A DNA stretch of 64,000 nucleotides, from positions 62,001 to 126,000 of the forward strand of contig JAJZZE010000024.1 in the NCBI GenBank assembly GCA_021797735.1. The letters are read 5' to 3'. The position numbers were made by a program, and so were the translations under genes. The notes beneath the pieces were generated by a model that made no database searches, was not told the origin of the DNA, and worked only from the letters and a program-made list of their open reading frames with translations. Shown here in pieces: positions 38,904-48,160 of this stretch; position 1 is the stretch's first letter, and every line of letters starts with the position of its first letter. The stretch comes from Thermoplasmata archaeon. Its GTDB lineage: Archaea; Thermoplasmatota; Thermoplasmata; Thermoplasmatales; Thermoplasmataceae.

Positions 38904-39509
38904 TTATAACCACATATCACCTTCTTTTAGATTATCAAGCAACTCTTTCGGTACTCCTTTTGTTGCAAGGTAATATTTATTCGGTATCACTTCCTTTTCT
39001 ATTGCCTTATCTATTATCTCTTTTAAGGGCTTATAACTTATACCTCTGTATGAAAAATTACCAAAGATCCATGGAGGTACATCAAAGTAGTTACTTAGCT
39101 TACCCGGGACAATATTAATAAAAACTTTATCCAGTATTGAAGAAATTCTTTCATTATAATACCATTTTTTGAAGAATAGATTGTTGTTTGCTCTTGGTTC
39201 ATACACATTCCATTCTATCCCATATCTTATCTCTCTACCTATAAAAATTGCGTTTCCACCGAAATCATCTACGGAAGTTTTTGGTGGCTCCTCCTCCATA
39301 CCGGTTACAGAGTTTATCACTTTTACAGAAGCTTTGCCTTTTTCGTTTATATACTTGCTTATCAATGCTTCTAAATTTACTCTCTCATTGTCATACAGTT
39401 CATCATCGTTCTCAAGCTGCTGGGATAAGTCTAAAAAATACTCCATAACAAATTCCGAAGGTGAATTACTTATTAGTTTGTAGTAGTAATAATATCTTTC
39501 ACCACTCAT
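38904..39509 (-). CDS. Hypothetical protein, no family recognised
   Basis: Long ORF with good composition; MSGERYYYYYKLISNSPSEFVMEYFLDLSQQ... Confidence 0.65.
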   Translation of the reverse strand: MSGERYYYYYKLISNSPSEFVMEYFLDLSQQLENDDELYDNERVNLEALISKYINEKGKASVKVINSVTGMEEEPPKTSVDDFGGNAIFIGREIRYGIEWNVYEPRANNNLFFKKWYYNERISSILDKVFINIVPGKLSNYFDVPPWIFGNFSYRGISYKPLKEIIDKAIEKEVIPNKYYLATKGVPKELLDNLKEGDMWL

Positions 39510-39575
39510 ATTATCCCATTATAATAAATCAATGGCAATATATAATACTATCTATTCAGGAGCCTAAAAACAAAA

Positions 39576-39815
39576 TTATTTTACCTGTATATCCATATAA
39601 TATTTAGCCAGATCTGGTTCCGTACGTTTCATGTAACTGTACTGACGTAGAGCATGCACATTTATTTTCAGTGTTTTCTCTGTCTTTTTCAGCCGTGATA
39701 GGTTATTTCTTATCCCCGTGGACATATTTCTCCTTAACATAGAATTCACACATTCTGGTATAGAACGCATGTGATAGCGCTCTAGCCATGCTTGTGTATT
39801 ATCTGTAAAACATGT
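39576..39815 (-). pseudogene. DDE transposase C-terminal relic
   Basis: TQAWLERYHMRSIPECVNSMLRRNMSTGIRNNLSRLKKTEKTLKINVHALRQYSYMKRTEPDLAKYYM resembles transposase C-terminal regions; no intact N-terminus. Confidence 0.45.
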
Positions 39816-40059
39816 TTTTCATGATTCCACACTTTTTGGCCCGGAACTGAAATAAACCGGTGTAGATAGGAACCACAAAAGCTTCAATAGTAATAGGGGC
39901 TGCCGTAACTGGCACAACAAGCCAGTTAAAGACATACCTGACACTAACAGATAAATGAAAGTATCATATTTGCATGTGGTAGTACAATAAAAGAATAGAT
40001 TCCTATTTTTCAGACCAGATCATAAAAATACAATAATGTAGTATAACAGAGAAAAGAAC

Positions 40060-40770
40060 TCAAAGTACTGTCTGAGGTGAATGATCTCTGGTACCTGGAG
40101 GGATGTTGTCGACCTCATGAGAACAAAGTTCGTGGTGGAATATTCCGGGAGGCGGGTAAGGGGGATCCTGAAAGAATTCAAAGTGAAATATGCAAAACCG
40201 TACCAGGTAGATTACAGGAAGCCTAAAGATGCTGAGGAAAAACTAAAAAAAGCCGGTCGGATAAATAATGATAATACCGTGAGGATATGATCATAAAAAA
40301 CGCCACAAAGTTCAGTGCAAACATATTTTGCTTCTATGCATTCACCGGATATGACGTTGTGAACATGAATCAAAATTCAAAGCAGGGAAGTGCCATGGAT
40401 TTCTTCCATGAGATAAGATGCAGGAATCCGTTCAACCACATTATCGTGATACTGGGCAATTTCTCTGCACACAAAACAGAAGATGTAGCAATCACTGCAG
40501 AGTTCCTGGATATTGAACCCATATTCTTGCCTCCATATTCTACACAGCTGAATTCTATAGAAGAGAACGGGAAATCCATTAAAAGAATAATTTCAAGAAC
40601 CCTTGTGAAAGACCAGGCTCTGATGGTTGAAACAGTCAAGACGAATTTCATTGACCTGCCAAAAAAGAAGACATTCTGCGAAAACTGGATGGGAGTGCTT
40701 GCCCACCAATTAGTCCAGTTAGTTGTGTCCTCCAATATAATCACCGACATCTCTCTTGATGGATTTATCA
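40060..40770 (+). pseudogene. IS630-family transposase, decayed and frameshifted
   Basis: N-part WRDVVDLMRTKFVVEYSGRRVRGILKEFKVKYAKPYQVDYRKPKDAEEKLKK; C-part FSAHKTEDVAI...IEPIFLPPYSTQLNSIEENGKSIKRIIS. The middle is missing and the catalytic Asp is replaced (ILGNFSAH versus LDN). Confidence 0.8.
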
Positions 40771-40916
40771 GCTATCAAAATAATCTGCCACAGGGTATTT
40801 ACACTCATATTTGCTGTTTCACAACCTATTGTGGCTCTGTAGCGATTATCAAGGTGATTTCGGCGAATGCTTCACAGTGATGTGATGACTCCTATATAAA
40901 ATGAGGTCAGTGAAAA

Positions 40917-41153
40917 TCACACATGGGCAAAGCCAACAATCACTAATATGATCATAATTGCTATGTAAATTCGAAGAAACCAGAATGCTAACTTGACGCG
41001 CTTGCTGAAGGCAACTTTGTTGACTGTAACCTTTTTATAGTCTTCAATCTCCTCTTCGATAATGAAATGGCTGAAGTCTGGAAGTTGCGAGTAATCCTGT
41101 TTTCTTTCCTGTTTTCTTTCCACTTTATTCTTTGACATTAAGTTCACCACCAT
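40917..41153 (-). CDS. Small single-TM protein downstream of the NRAMP gene
   Basis: Charged N-terminus, C-terminal helix LAFWFLRIYIAIMIILVIVGFAHV. Confidence 0.6.
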   Translation of the reverse strand: MVVNLMSKNKVERKQERKQDYSQLPDFSHFIIEEEIEDYKKVTVNKVAFSKRVKLAFWFLRIYIAIMIILVIVGFAHV

Positions 41154-42584
41154 TTACAGCGAAGATGCCAGATGCGCAAAAACAGCAGGAAGTGCAATTG
41201 ATATTCCATAAAGGGCATTCATCACGATCAAAAACCCTATTATTCCAAATCCTACGACATTTTGCCATTTTCTGTTGGCATGATTCCCCATTATTTCCCT
41301 ATCGTTCAGAAGCAGCAGTAGAAACAGCATCGCGGCAGGCATAAATATTGTAGCTATCACCTGCACCGTCAGGTTCAGATACCCCAGTGGTACATTTGGT
41401 ATTAGCGTTATCCCCGCTGCAATTATCAAGGCACCAAAACTTGGAAGATAGAATTTCAAAGATTTCTTGTCCCTTGCCGGAAGGTTAATACTTCCTTTCC
41501 ACCCAAAAGCCTCACTTACTGCCCAGGAGGTACTGGCTGATATGGCTATTGCAGCAATTAACCCTGCCTCCACCAATCCAACTGCAAAGAGCTCCATGGG
41601 GAAAACACCGACCTTTGATGCAAAGATCTGAAGAATTCTGGCAACACCGACCGTTCCGTCTTTATCCGATCCGTACACGGTCATCCCTGTAAGGATTATG
41701 ATACAGATTGCGACAGTTACCATTACAGCCGAACCAATTAGTGTATCGATCTGTCCTCTCCTTATATCGTGTGTAGTCAGGCCTTTGTCAACAACTGAGG
41801 ATTGCTGGAAGAAAAGCATCCAGGGTGCAATAGTTGTGCCAAGATTGGCTAACAGCACATATATGAACAGAGACCCAATTGGGCCATTTATTCTCCAGCT
41901 CACAAAGCTCTGTGATACCAGTGACCAGTCAGGGTTAGGCAGAAAAAGAAGAAGTGGAATAAAAATCAGATTAAATGCAGCTATTAGTAAGGATACTCTT
42001 TCCCAAGTAAAATATCTTAGAAATAACTGGATAGAAATTACTGATGCTACAAACACAATTGCTGAGATTATGGGTGGAACACCGAAAATTGACATTCCCA
42101 CTGTAATTCCTATGAATTCAGTTATGAAGGTGAGAAAGTTCGCCGCCACTAGATCTGCTAGAGAGAAAGAGCCCCAGAATCCTCCATACCGTTTCCATAT
42201 CATTTCAGCATGTCCTCTGTGTGTCACAGCACCTAGTCTTACAGTCATTTCCTGCACAAAATAGGCTACTGGCAGCATAAGAATCATAAAAGGGATGAAA
42301 AAACCAATACCGAATATCGACCCGGTCTGGGCATATGTTATAACGCCCCCAGCATCGTTATCGGCTACCATTACAAGGATACCGGGTCCAAGCATCATCA
42401 AAAAGAGTTCCAGTCTCGATGCAAGGGTATGTTTCTGCCGGTGAAGGACAATGTGCAACCGATCCTCCGCCCTAAGTCTCTCCTCTGATGGAAGCCCCTC
42501 GATTTTTTTTAAAAGCTCTGAATTGGAAAGTTCGTGTTCATGCTTTTTCCAGAAACTCACGGATATCATCCCCGCTTTTAACAC
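41154..42584 (-). CDS. NRAMP-family metal ion transporter
   Basis: LGPGILVMVADNDAGGVITYAQTGS (DPGN-like region), ~11 TM helices, FQQSSVVDKG motif. Start may be at MISVSFWKK. Confidence 0.9.
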   Translation of the reverse strand: MLKAGMISVSFWKKHEHELSNSELLKKIEGLPSEERLRAEDRLHIVLHRQKHTLASRLELFLMMLGPGILVMVADNDAGGVITYAQTGSIFGIGFFIPFMILMLPVAYFVQEMTVRLGAVTHRGHAEMIWKRYGGFWGSFSLADLVAANFLTFITEFIGITVGMSIFGVPPIISAIVFVASVISIQLFLRYFTWERVSLLIAAFNLIFIPLLLFLPNPDWSLVSQSFVSWRINGPIGSLFIYVLLANLGTTIAPWMLFFQQSSVVDKGLTTHDIRRGQIDTLIGSAVMVTVAICIIILTGMTVYGSDKDGTVGVARILQIFASKVGVFPMELFAVGLVEAGLIAAIAISASTSWAVSEAFGWKGSINLPARDKKSLKFYLPSFGALIIAAGITLIPNVPLGYLNLTVQVIATIFMPAAMLFLLLLLNDREIMGNHANRKWQNVVGFGIIGFLIVMNALYGISIALPAVFAHLASSL

Positions 42585-42768
42585 TATATAATGTGTTAAT
42601 TTCTATCTCGGAAAATGATGGCGCTTTTCCAGAATGCGCAAGCAGGGAAATCCGTACCTCTGTCACCCCCCTTACAGCTCTCATTCCTTTATTTACAATA
42701 ACTTTCAATTCCGACTCCGCCTTAGGAGCCATTTTAAGTTCAATTCTCTTCATAAAAAACACATGCAT
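42538..42768 (-). CDS. Small conserved-looking protein upstream of, and overlapping, the NRAMP gene
   Basis: MAPKAESELKVIVNKGMRAVRGVTEVRISLLAHSGKAPSFSEIEINTLYSVKSGDDIREFLEKA. Confidence 0.55.
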   Translation of the reverse strand: MHVFFMKRIELKMAPKAESELKVIVNKGMRAVRGVTEVRISLLAHSGKAPSFSEIEINTLYSVKSGDDIREFLEKA

Positions 42769-42894
42769 AAGCAGTAGATAAATATAACGTATAGTTAATA
42801 GACCATGACATTAGTATATATAGGAAATATTTACGGGACAGTACAAATAGAAAGAAAATAGAAAACCTTTTAAACGAAATTGTATTAATTATTT

Positions 42895-43119
42895 ATGACT
42901 TTTGAAGAAGACCTTGAATACTATCAGGCGCATGAAAATGAACTAATGAAGAAATACCCAAACATGTTTATATTAATCAAAGATAAGGCTGTTCATGGTT
43001 CATTCTCCAATTTTCAGGATGCACACGAGAAAGCACTAGAACTTTTTGGGATAGATGATGTTATAATCACGCAAATGGTGGAGCAGAAACCTTTGAACGT
43101 TCTATCATCGGTGGCATGA
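42895..43119 (+). CDS. Small DUF5678-like protein
   Basis: EEDLEYYQAHENELMKKYPNMFILIKDKAVHGSFSNFQDAHEKALELFG matches the short (y)YxxhxxeLxkkYpgkfvlIkd..v.g.f.s..eA...a...fG pattern. Confidence 0.65.
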   Translation: MTFEEDLEYYQAHENELMKKYPNMFILIKDKAVHGSFSNFQDAHEKALELFGIDDVIITQMVEQKPLNVLSSVA

Positions 43120-43203
43120 ATGGGGCTTCTGGCAATATCACCCATTGGGTGTTCAGCATACATAGGGAATAAAGACCGGTGCACAAATAAATAGGAGAAG
43201 ACA

Positions 43204-43773
43204 GTGATGGAAAAAACAACGAGTAATCTTTCCGGGAATCGAATAAACATCCAACATCATAAAACAAAAATTGGAGAATTAATACTGGGTTCTTTTGATG
43301 ATCATCTATGCTTGCTTGATTTCAAATATAGGAAAATGAGGACCACTGTTGACAATAGGATAAAAATTGGGCTTAAAGCTGACTTTTTAGAACGAAATGA
43401 TGCAACACTAACAAAAACAAAAGAACAACTTGATGAATATCTGAGTGGAAACAGAAAGGAATTTGACATTCCATTATTAATGGTCGGAACCGATTTTCAA
43501 AAGCGTGTTTGGAATGCACTGATAAAAATACCCTATGGTTTCACTTCAACCTATTTGCAATTAGCAAAAAATATAAACAATACAAAAGCTGTTCGTGCAG
43601 TAGCCAGTGCCAATGGAGCAAACGCCATTGCTCTCGTAATACCTTGCCACCGAATTATTGAAAGTAGTGGTGACTTAGGCGGTTACGGAGGTGGATTAAC
43701 GATAAAGAAGCGCTTGCTAAAACTTGAACAAAGGAACAATGATTTGAGCGATAATGAGAAATACGAAATATGA
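43204..43773 (+). CDS. ogt: Methylated-DNA--protein-cysteine methyltransferase
   Basis: FQKRVWNALIKIPYGFTSTYLQLAKNI...AVASANGANAIALVIPCHRIIESSGDLGGYGGGL; PCHR active site. Start probably 43207. Confidence 0.95.
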   Translation: MMEKTTSNLSGNRINIQHHKTKIGELILGSFDDHLCLLDFKYRKMRTTVDNRIKIGLKADFLERNDATLTKTKEQLDEYLSGNRKEFDIPLLMVGTDFQKRVWNALIKIPYGFTSTYLQLAKNINNTKAVRAVASANGANAIALVIPCHRIIESSGDLGGYGGGLTIKKRLLKLEQRNNDLSDNEKYEI

Positions 43774-43927
43774 TGGTTCTTTTTTTACTGCCGTAAAAAC
43801 CACGATGATATATTGTTTGCTTTCATGCAGCGCCAAAAAACCAAAGAGAGGGAACGTGATTTTTTACAATACAAAGAATGAAGCAATTGAAAATGGTTAT
43901 AGGACTTGTGAAGTTTGTAAGCCATAA
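43754..43927 (+). CDS. Stand-alone Ada N-terminal (AdaA-type) Cys4 zinc / methylphosphotriester acceptor domain
   Basis: 57-aa ORF absent from the supplied track: MRNTKYDGSFFTAVKTTMIYCLLSCSAKKPKRGNVIFYNTKNEAIENGYRTCEVCKP*. Carries the AdaA pattern YDGxFFxAVKTTxIyCxxSCxA(R/K)xP..NV.Fy....A...GyR.C..CkP. Confidence 0.85.
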   Translation: MRNTKYDGSFFTAVKTTMIYCLLSCSAKKPKRGNVIFYNTKNEAIENGYRTCEVCKP

Positions 43928-44098
43928 GTAAGCGCCTAGGCAACACACCCTCCCATATTTTCTGGTCTGACCGATTCCTGATCAACGTTAATCGAGAAGG
44001 GATGGTTATGACGAAGGACGAGAGGGCCGTGACTTGCTTTTAGGTATAGATAGAACCATGCCTATCTTTTCAAAATAGGATTTGCTTACATATCTAAA

Positions 44099-44170
44099 TG
44101 GGCCCGACCGGATTCGGACCGGTGACCTTCTCCGTGTCAGGGAGACATCATACCACTAGACTACGAGCCC
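44099..44170 (-). tRNA. tRNA-Val (anticodon GAC)
   Basis: Acceptor GGGCTCG/CGGGCCC with one G-U; anticodon stem TCTCC/GGAGA with loop CTGACAC; T-arm CCGGTCCGAATCCGG. Confidence 0.93.
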
Positions 44171-44416
44171 TGAATGGTCTATTTTAAGATGATATATAAT
44201 TTTTTACATTTGTACTCTGGCGGTAATATACCACTGAACCTTAACTGCAATTCCTATTTCTGGCACAGCAATCATCAATGTCTGTATAGTAATTATGTGT
44301 GTGCAAAATTACATCCCATAAAATACACCGTACACTGTTCAGAATTGTAGCAGATTTCTTGTGAAAAATAATGCAGCGTTTCCGGCTGTTTATCTCCAAT
44401 ATGACATTTGTATTGA

Positions 44417-47119
44417 TTACTCTATTTTTATTAGTGGCCTTCCGGGCCATGGATTTTTCTGTAATATATCACTGCATTTTGTTATGTTTACCCTCATGCT
44501 TAATGATTTTTCTATAAATTCTTTATTTGCATTTAATATATTATATTCATCGAGAAAATTACTATCTATCTTATTTTTGTTTTTCATATAGTCCTTAATC
44601 ATGATATTATATTGTTTATTTAGTGTTTTATTATTAAAAGTTTCAATGAAAATTTTCTGTTTATCACCGTAAACCGTTAAATTAATATTATTACCATTAT
44701 TTTTTATGATTTTTAGTATTTCCCTTATATCATTTACAACCCTACCAAGGTATTCCTCTGATCTCAGTATGTTATAATCTATTTTATTATCTATGTTAAA
44801 ATCTAAACATTCTGCGCTCACAAAGCTATTTTTAACATATTTATGCCATAGTTCTTCACAGGAATATGGCATAACCGGAGATAATGCAATTAACCAGTCA
44901 TGCATCACAATTTTTAATGCGGTGTTTATATTTCCTCCCCTGTTTTCAACATATTTTAAATCGTTTAAAACATTGTAAAATATTGATATGTAGGCATCTC
45001 TTATATTCATGGATTCCATATATCTAAAATAATCTTTTAAATTCTTATAAAATGATGAATAAAACCATTTATAAATCGAGTTATTAATATCCTCATTACT
45101 GTCTGAATAATTTTCAAATGTGTTTAAAAATGATGATTGCTTTTTTATTATTGATGCTAAATCGCGCTCATTCCAGTCCAGTAGGGAGGATATATCAGCA
45201 CCAACCGCAATAAATAACCTGTAAATATCTGCACTGTATTTTTTAACCGTTTCAAGTAATGATATTACGTTTCCCTTACTTTTTGAAATCTTCGCACCAT
45301 TTGAGATCACTAAACCGGAAATCATTAAACCACCGGGTAAATACTTGCCGGAAAATATTGCTGCATGATTCATTATATAAAATGATAGGTGATTTGAAAT
45401 ATGCGGTGGTGCTGTTATTCTTAAATCATTGCCGTACCAGTATTCGAATTCATTCTTTGCCTTTATCATATTTTCCATTGTATAATTATCATATTTATTC
45501 CTTAAATCCTTATCCAGGAATATGTGGTCTAAAATATCACCATCTATGCCGTTTAAATGGTTATATATATTATATAACTCATTTCTGTTTGTGTATACAA
45601 CCATATATATTGTTGAATCTGATAATGATTCTATAATCCATCTCTCATCGAATGGTAGTTTAGTACCTATGCCCCTTTTTCTTGCGGCAGGTCTTTCCCT
45701 TAACCAGTCTATTGCATCATTCATTGCCTTTCTATATAATTCAGGGTAGAATCTCATTGAATTTATTAAATCGTGTGATTTCTCCTTTAACCATTTCTGT
45801 GAATAGTCAATAAACCACTGATCCTTTAGTATTGCAACTATGACCTTTGAACCTGACCTCGTTACCGCTTTCCTTGTTGTTTCATAAAATATTACTGCAT
45901 TATTACTTTCCAGTAAATCAGTTTTTATTAATTCCCTGGCATTTTGAACACTTAAATCTGAATATTTTTCCGAATTAATTAATGTCCCATTATAAAATTC
46001 TTCCTTATATAATTCCTGTGTTGCTTCCTTTAATTTCGAATCGTTATTGAATAAATCATATTTTTTTACCAGTGATTTAACACTTATGTCGTTGGTTTTA
46101 ACAACCTTTTTTATTTCACCGTTTATATTATTATTTTTAAAGTATATATAATCGAATATTGAATGGCCTGGAACTGAATAAACTATACCGGTCCCGTTAT
46201 CGGGATCAACAAATGATGCCTTTATTACACTTACATAAATATCATAGAGAGGAACCTTAAACTGTTCATGTAATATATCATCATTATTTATATCTGAAAT
46301 TAATTTCACATCCTCATGCTGTAATGAGAACTTGATATAACCATCATATGACATTGCGTATTTATTGTTTTTATAACCAATTAAAACATATCTTGATTCC
46401 GGGTTTATCCATAAATTTGTAACACCGAATAATGTTTCGGGCCTCAATGATGCTGCTATTAAGTCATAGTTTCTGCCCCTGAATATTACACCTGTAAATT
46501 CTTCAACTGTTACCTTATCAGTATCTCCATCCTTTATATCGTCTTCCCCCACCGCATTTTCATCATTTATACTATACAGTATTGGGTATTCACCCTTTTT
46601 TAAGAGCCCAAGCGACTCTAATTTTCTGAACTGCCATTTAACAACCTCCTGGTAAAATTTATCTGCAGATGTAAAGTTCCTTGTCCAGTCTATTGAATAA
46701 CCTAAATTTTTAAAATCCTTGATTATAACCCTTGAAAAATAATTAGCTATATTTTCAGGTTCCCTGAAGTTATCTATTATTTTCTCTATATTTTCGGATT
46801 TTTCATATTCCGATAAATAACTCCTGTATAATTTTACAGTATCGACATCATTATTTCTCAACCTCTCAGAAAATGCCAGTATGGGTGTACCACTTTCATG
46901 AAAACCCATGGGGAATAAAACATTATAACCCCTTAACCTTTTGTATCTCGCTATGATATCCCCAAGGGTATATGTCCTGCCATGACCTACGTGTAGTGAA
47001 CCATTAGTATATGGCCATGGAACAGTCACAAAGAATTTTTTTCTATTCTTATCTGCTTCCGGCTCAAATACATGATTTTCATACCATAATTTGCTCCATT
47101 TTTCCTCTATCTCACTCAT
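44417..47119 (-). CDS. leuS: Leucyl-tRNA synthetase
   Basis: VPWPYTNGSLHVGHGRTYTLGDIIARYKRLRGYNVLFPMGFHESGTPI; KISKSKGNVISL (KMSKS-like); archaeal LeuS length. Confidence 0.96.
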   Translation of the reverse strand: MSEIEEKWSKLWYENHVFEPEADKNRKKFFVTVPWPYTNGSLHVGHGRTYTLGDIIARYKRLRGYNVLFPMGFHESGTPILAFSERLRNNDVDTVKLYRSYLSEYEKSENIEKIIDNFREPENIANYFSRVIIKDFKNLGYSIDWTRNFTSADKFYQEVVKWQFRKLESLGLLKKGEYPILYSINDENAVGEDDIKDGDTDKVTVEEFTGVIFRGRNYDLIAASLRPETLFGVTNLWINPESRYVLIGYKNNKYAMSYDGYIKFSLQHEDVKLISDINNDDILHEQFKVPLYDIYVSVIKASFVDPDNGTGIVYSVPGHSIFDYIYFKNNNINGEIKKVVKTNDISVKSLVKKYDLFNNDSKLKEATQELYKEEFYNGTLINSEKYSDLSVQNARELIKTDLLESNNAVIFYETTRKAVTRSGSKVIVAILKDQWFIDYSQKWLKEKSHDLINSMRFYPELYRKAMNDAIDWLRERPAARKRGIGTKLPFDERWIIESLSDSTIYMVVYTNRNELYNIYNHLNGIDGDILDHIFLDKDLRNKYDNYTMENMIKAKNEFEYWYGNDLRITAPPHISNHLSFYIMNHAAIFSGKYLPGGLMISGLVISNGAKISKSKGNVISLLETVKKYSADIYRLFIAVGADISSLLDWNERDLASIIKKQSSFLNTFENYSDSNEDINNSIYKWFYSSFYKNLKDYFRYMESMNIRDAYISIFYNVLNDLKYVENRGGNINTALKIVMHDWLIALSPVMPYSCEELWHKYVKNSFVSAECLDFNIDNKIDYNILRSEEYLGRVVNDIREILKIIKNNGNNINLTVYGDKQKIFIETFNNKTLNKQYNIMIKDYMKNKNKIDSNFLDEYNILNANKEFIEKSLSMRVNITKCSDILQKNPWPGRPLIKIE

Positions 47120-47120
47120 T

Positions 47121-47660
47121 TTACACCACTAATACTGCGGCAGCTATAACAGTAGCCCATTCATCTGGTTTTAAAACAACAGTTGTTGCCGCTATATTCT
47201 TTGTAGTTAATATCTTATCGCCCAGAACATATTCCTTTTTATTATCGTCCCATTTCAAACTATCATCCAGGCCCATTGTGCTTGCCAGCATTTCCGCCGC
47301 CAGTTTCTCTGCGAAATAACCGGAATCATTCTCTGTCTGGCCGAATGAATGATGTTCACTTAAATATCCCCATTTATCACTGTCGGATGGCACTGCAACA
47401 CCTATCGCCGATGAAATCATCCTGTTTAACTCATTTGATGAATTCCTTGCCAGCACTGTAAACAGTATCTGGCCATATGATAGCAATTTAATGCCCTCTG
47501 ATTTATCAACTATCTCCGCATGTGGGGGTACTATAGAGCTCACACTCACCAGGTTATAGGGGGCTATATCAGCATCCCGCAATGCATTTTCAAAGGATTG
47601 CAATTGTGTTTCACCCCTGCCAATTCCTCTGGTGAAGAATATCTTTTTAGGTAATAACAT
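47121..47660 (-). CDS. pdaD: Pyruvoyl-dependent arginine decarboxylase
   Basis: [52 protein letters not shown]-type self-cleavage site and PvlArgDC layout. Confidence 0.93.
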   Translation of the reverse strand: MLLPKKIFFTRGIGRGETQLQSFENALRDADIAPYNLVSVSSIVPPHAEIVDKSEGIKLLSYGQILFTVLARNSSNELNRMISSAIGVAVPSDSDKWGYLSEHHSFGQTENDSGYFAEKLAAEMLASTMGLDDSLKWDDNKKEYVLGDKILTTKNIAATTVVLKPDEWATVIAAAVLVV

Positions 47661-48107
47661 GAGAGGTATATTATTAATTATTTAAAATATTTATTGAAAT
47701 TAATTATTATCCGCTAATTTTAATATTAAATGGATATATTATTGTACAGATTTTATTTTTGCAGGTATTGAGGAGACCTGGGATACACCTGCCATTCCTG
47801 TAAATGCATACTCATATCCCGGTTTCTTTGCGGGTGAGGTACCTTTACAGATTAACTCCTCAACACTTCTGGGTTCTATTACACTGGCCTTCCTGTATTC
47901 GGTCCTTTCCATACATCCTTTGGTCTCCAGCTATTTTTGTGACTTTTCTAATATTACTTCTGTAACATTATGGTAGTCATCATAAAATAAATTCCGGCCA
48001 TTATTGAAAACAGGGAAATCAGAAATAACATGTCCACCAGAAACGGTGACTGATATAGAGGATATACATAAGTCTATCCTGGGCAATAAAATTCCGTCCC
48101 AGTATAA

Positions 48108-48158
48108 TGTCTTCTACAAAAGACAATATTTAAATATTTATGTCTTCTATATAAGACA
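48108..48158. promoter_or_regulatory. Twin palindromic operators TGTCTT-N6-AAGACA (48108-48125, 48141-48158) flanking a TATA-like box
   Basis: TGTCTTCTACAAAAGACA then ATATTTAAATATTTA then TGTCTTCTATATAAGACA, ending 2 nt before the ATG at 48161. Confidence 0.75.
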
Positions 48159-48160
48159 TT

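Noticed and set aside
47760-48000. Possible relic gene between pdaD and the AAA ATPase
   Set aside because: No frame gave a recognisable protein; left unannotated.
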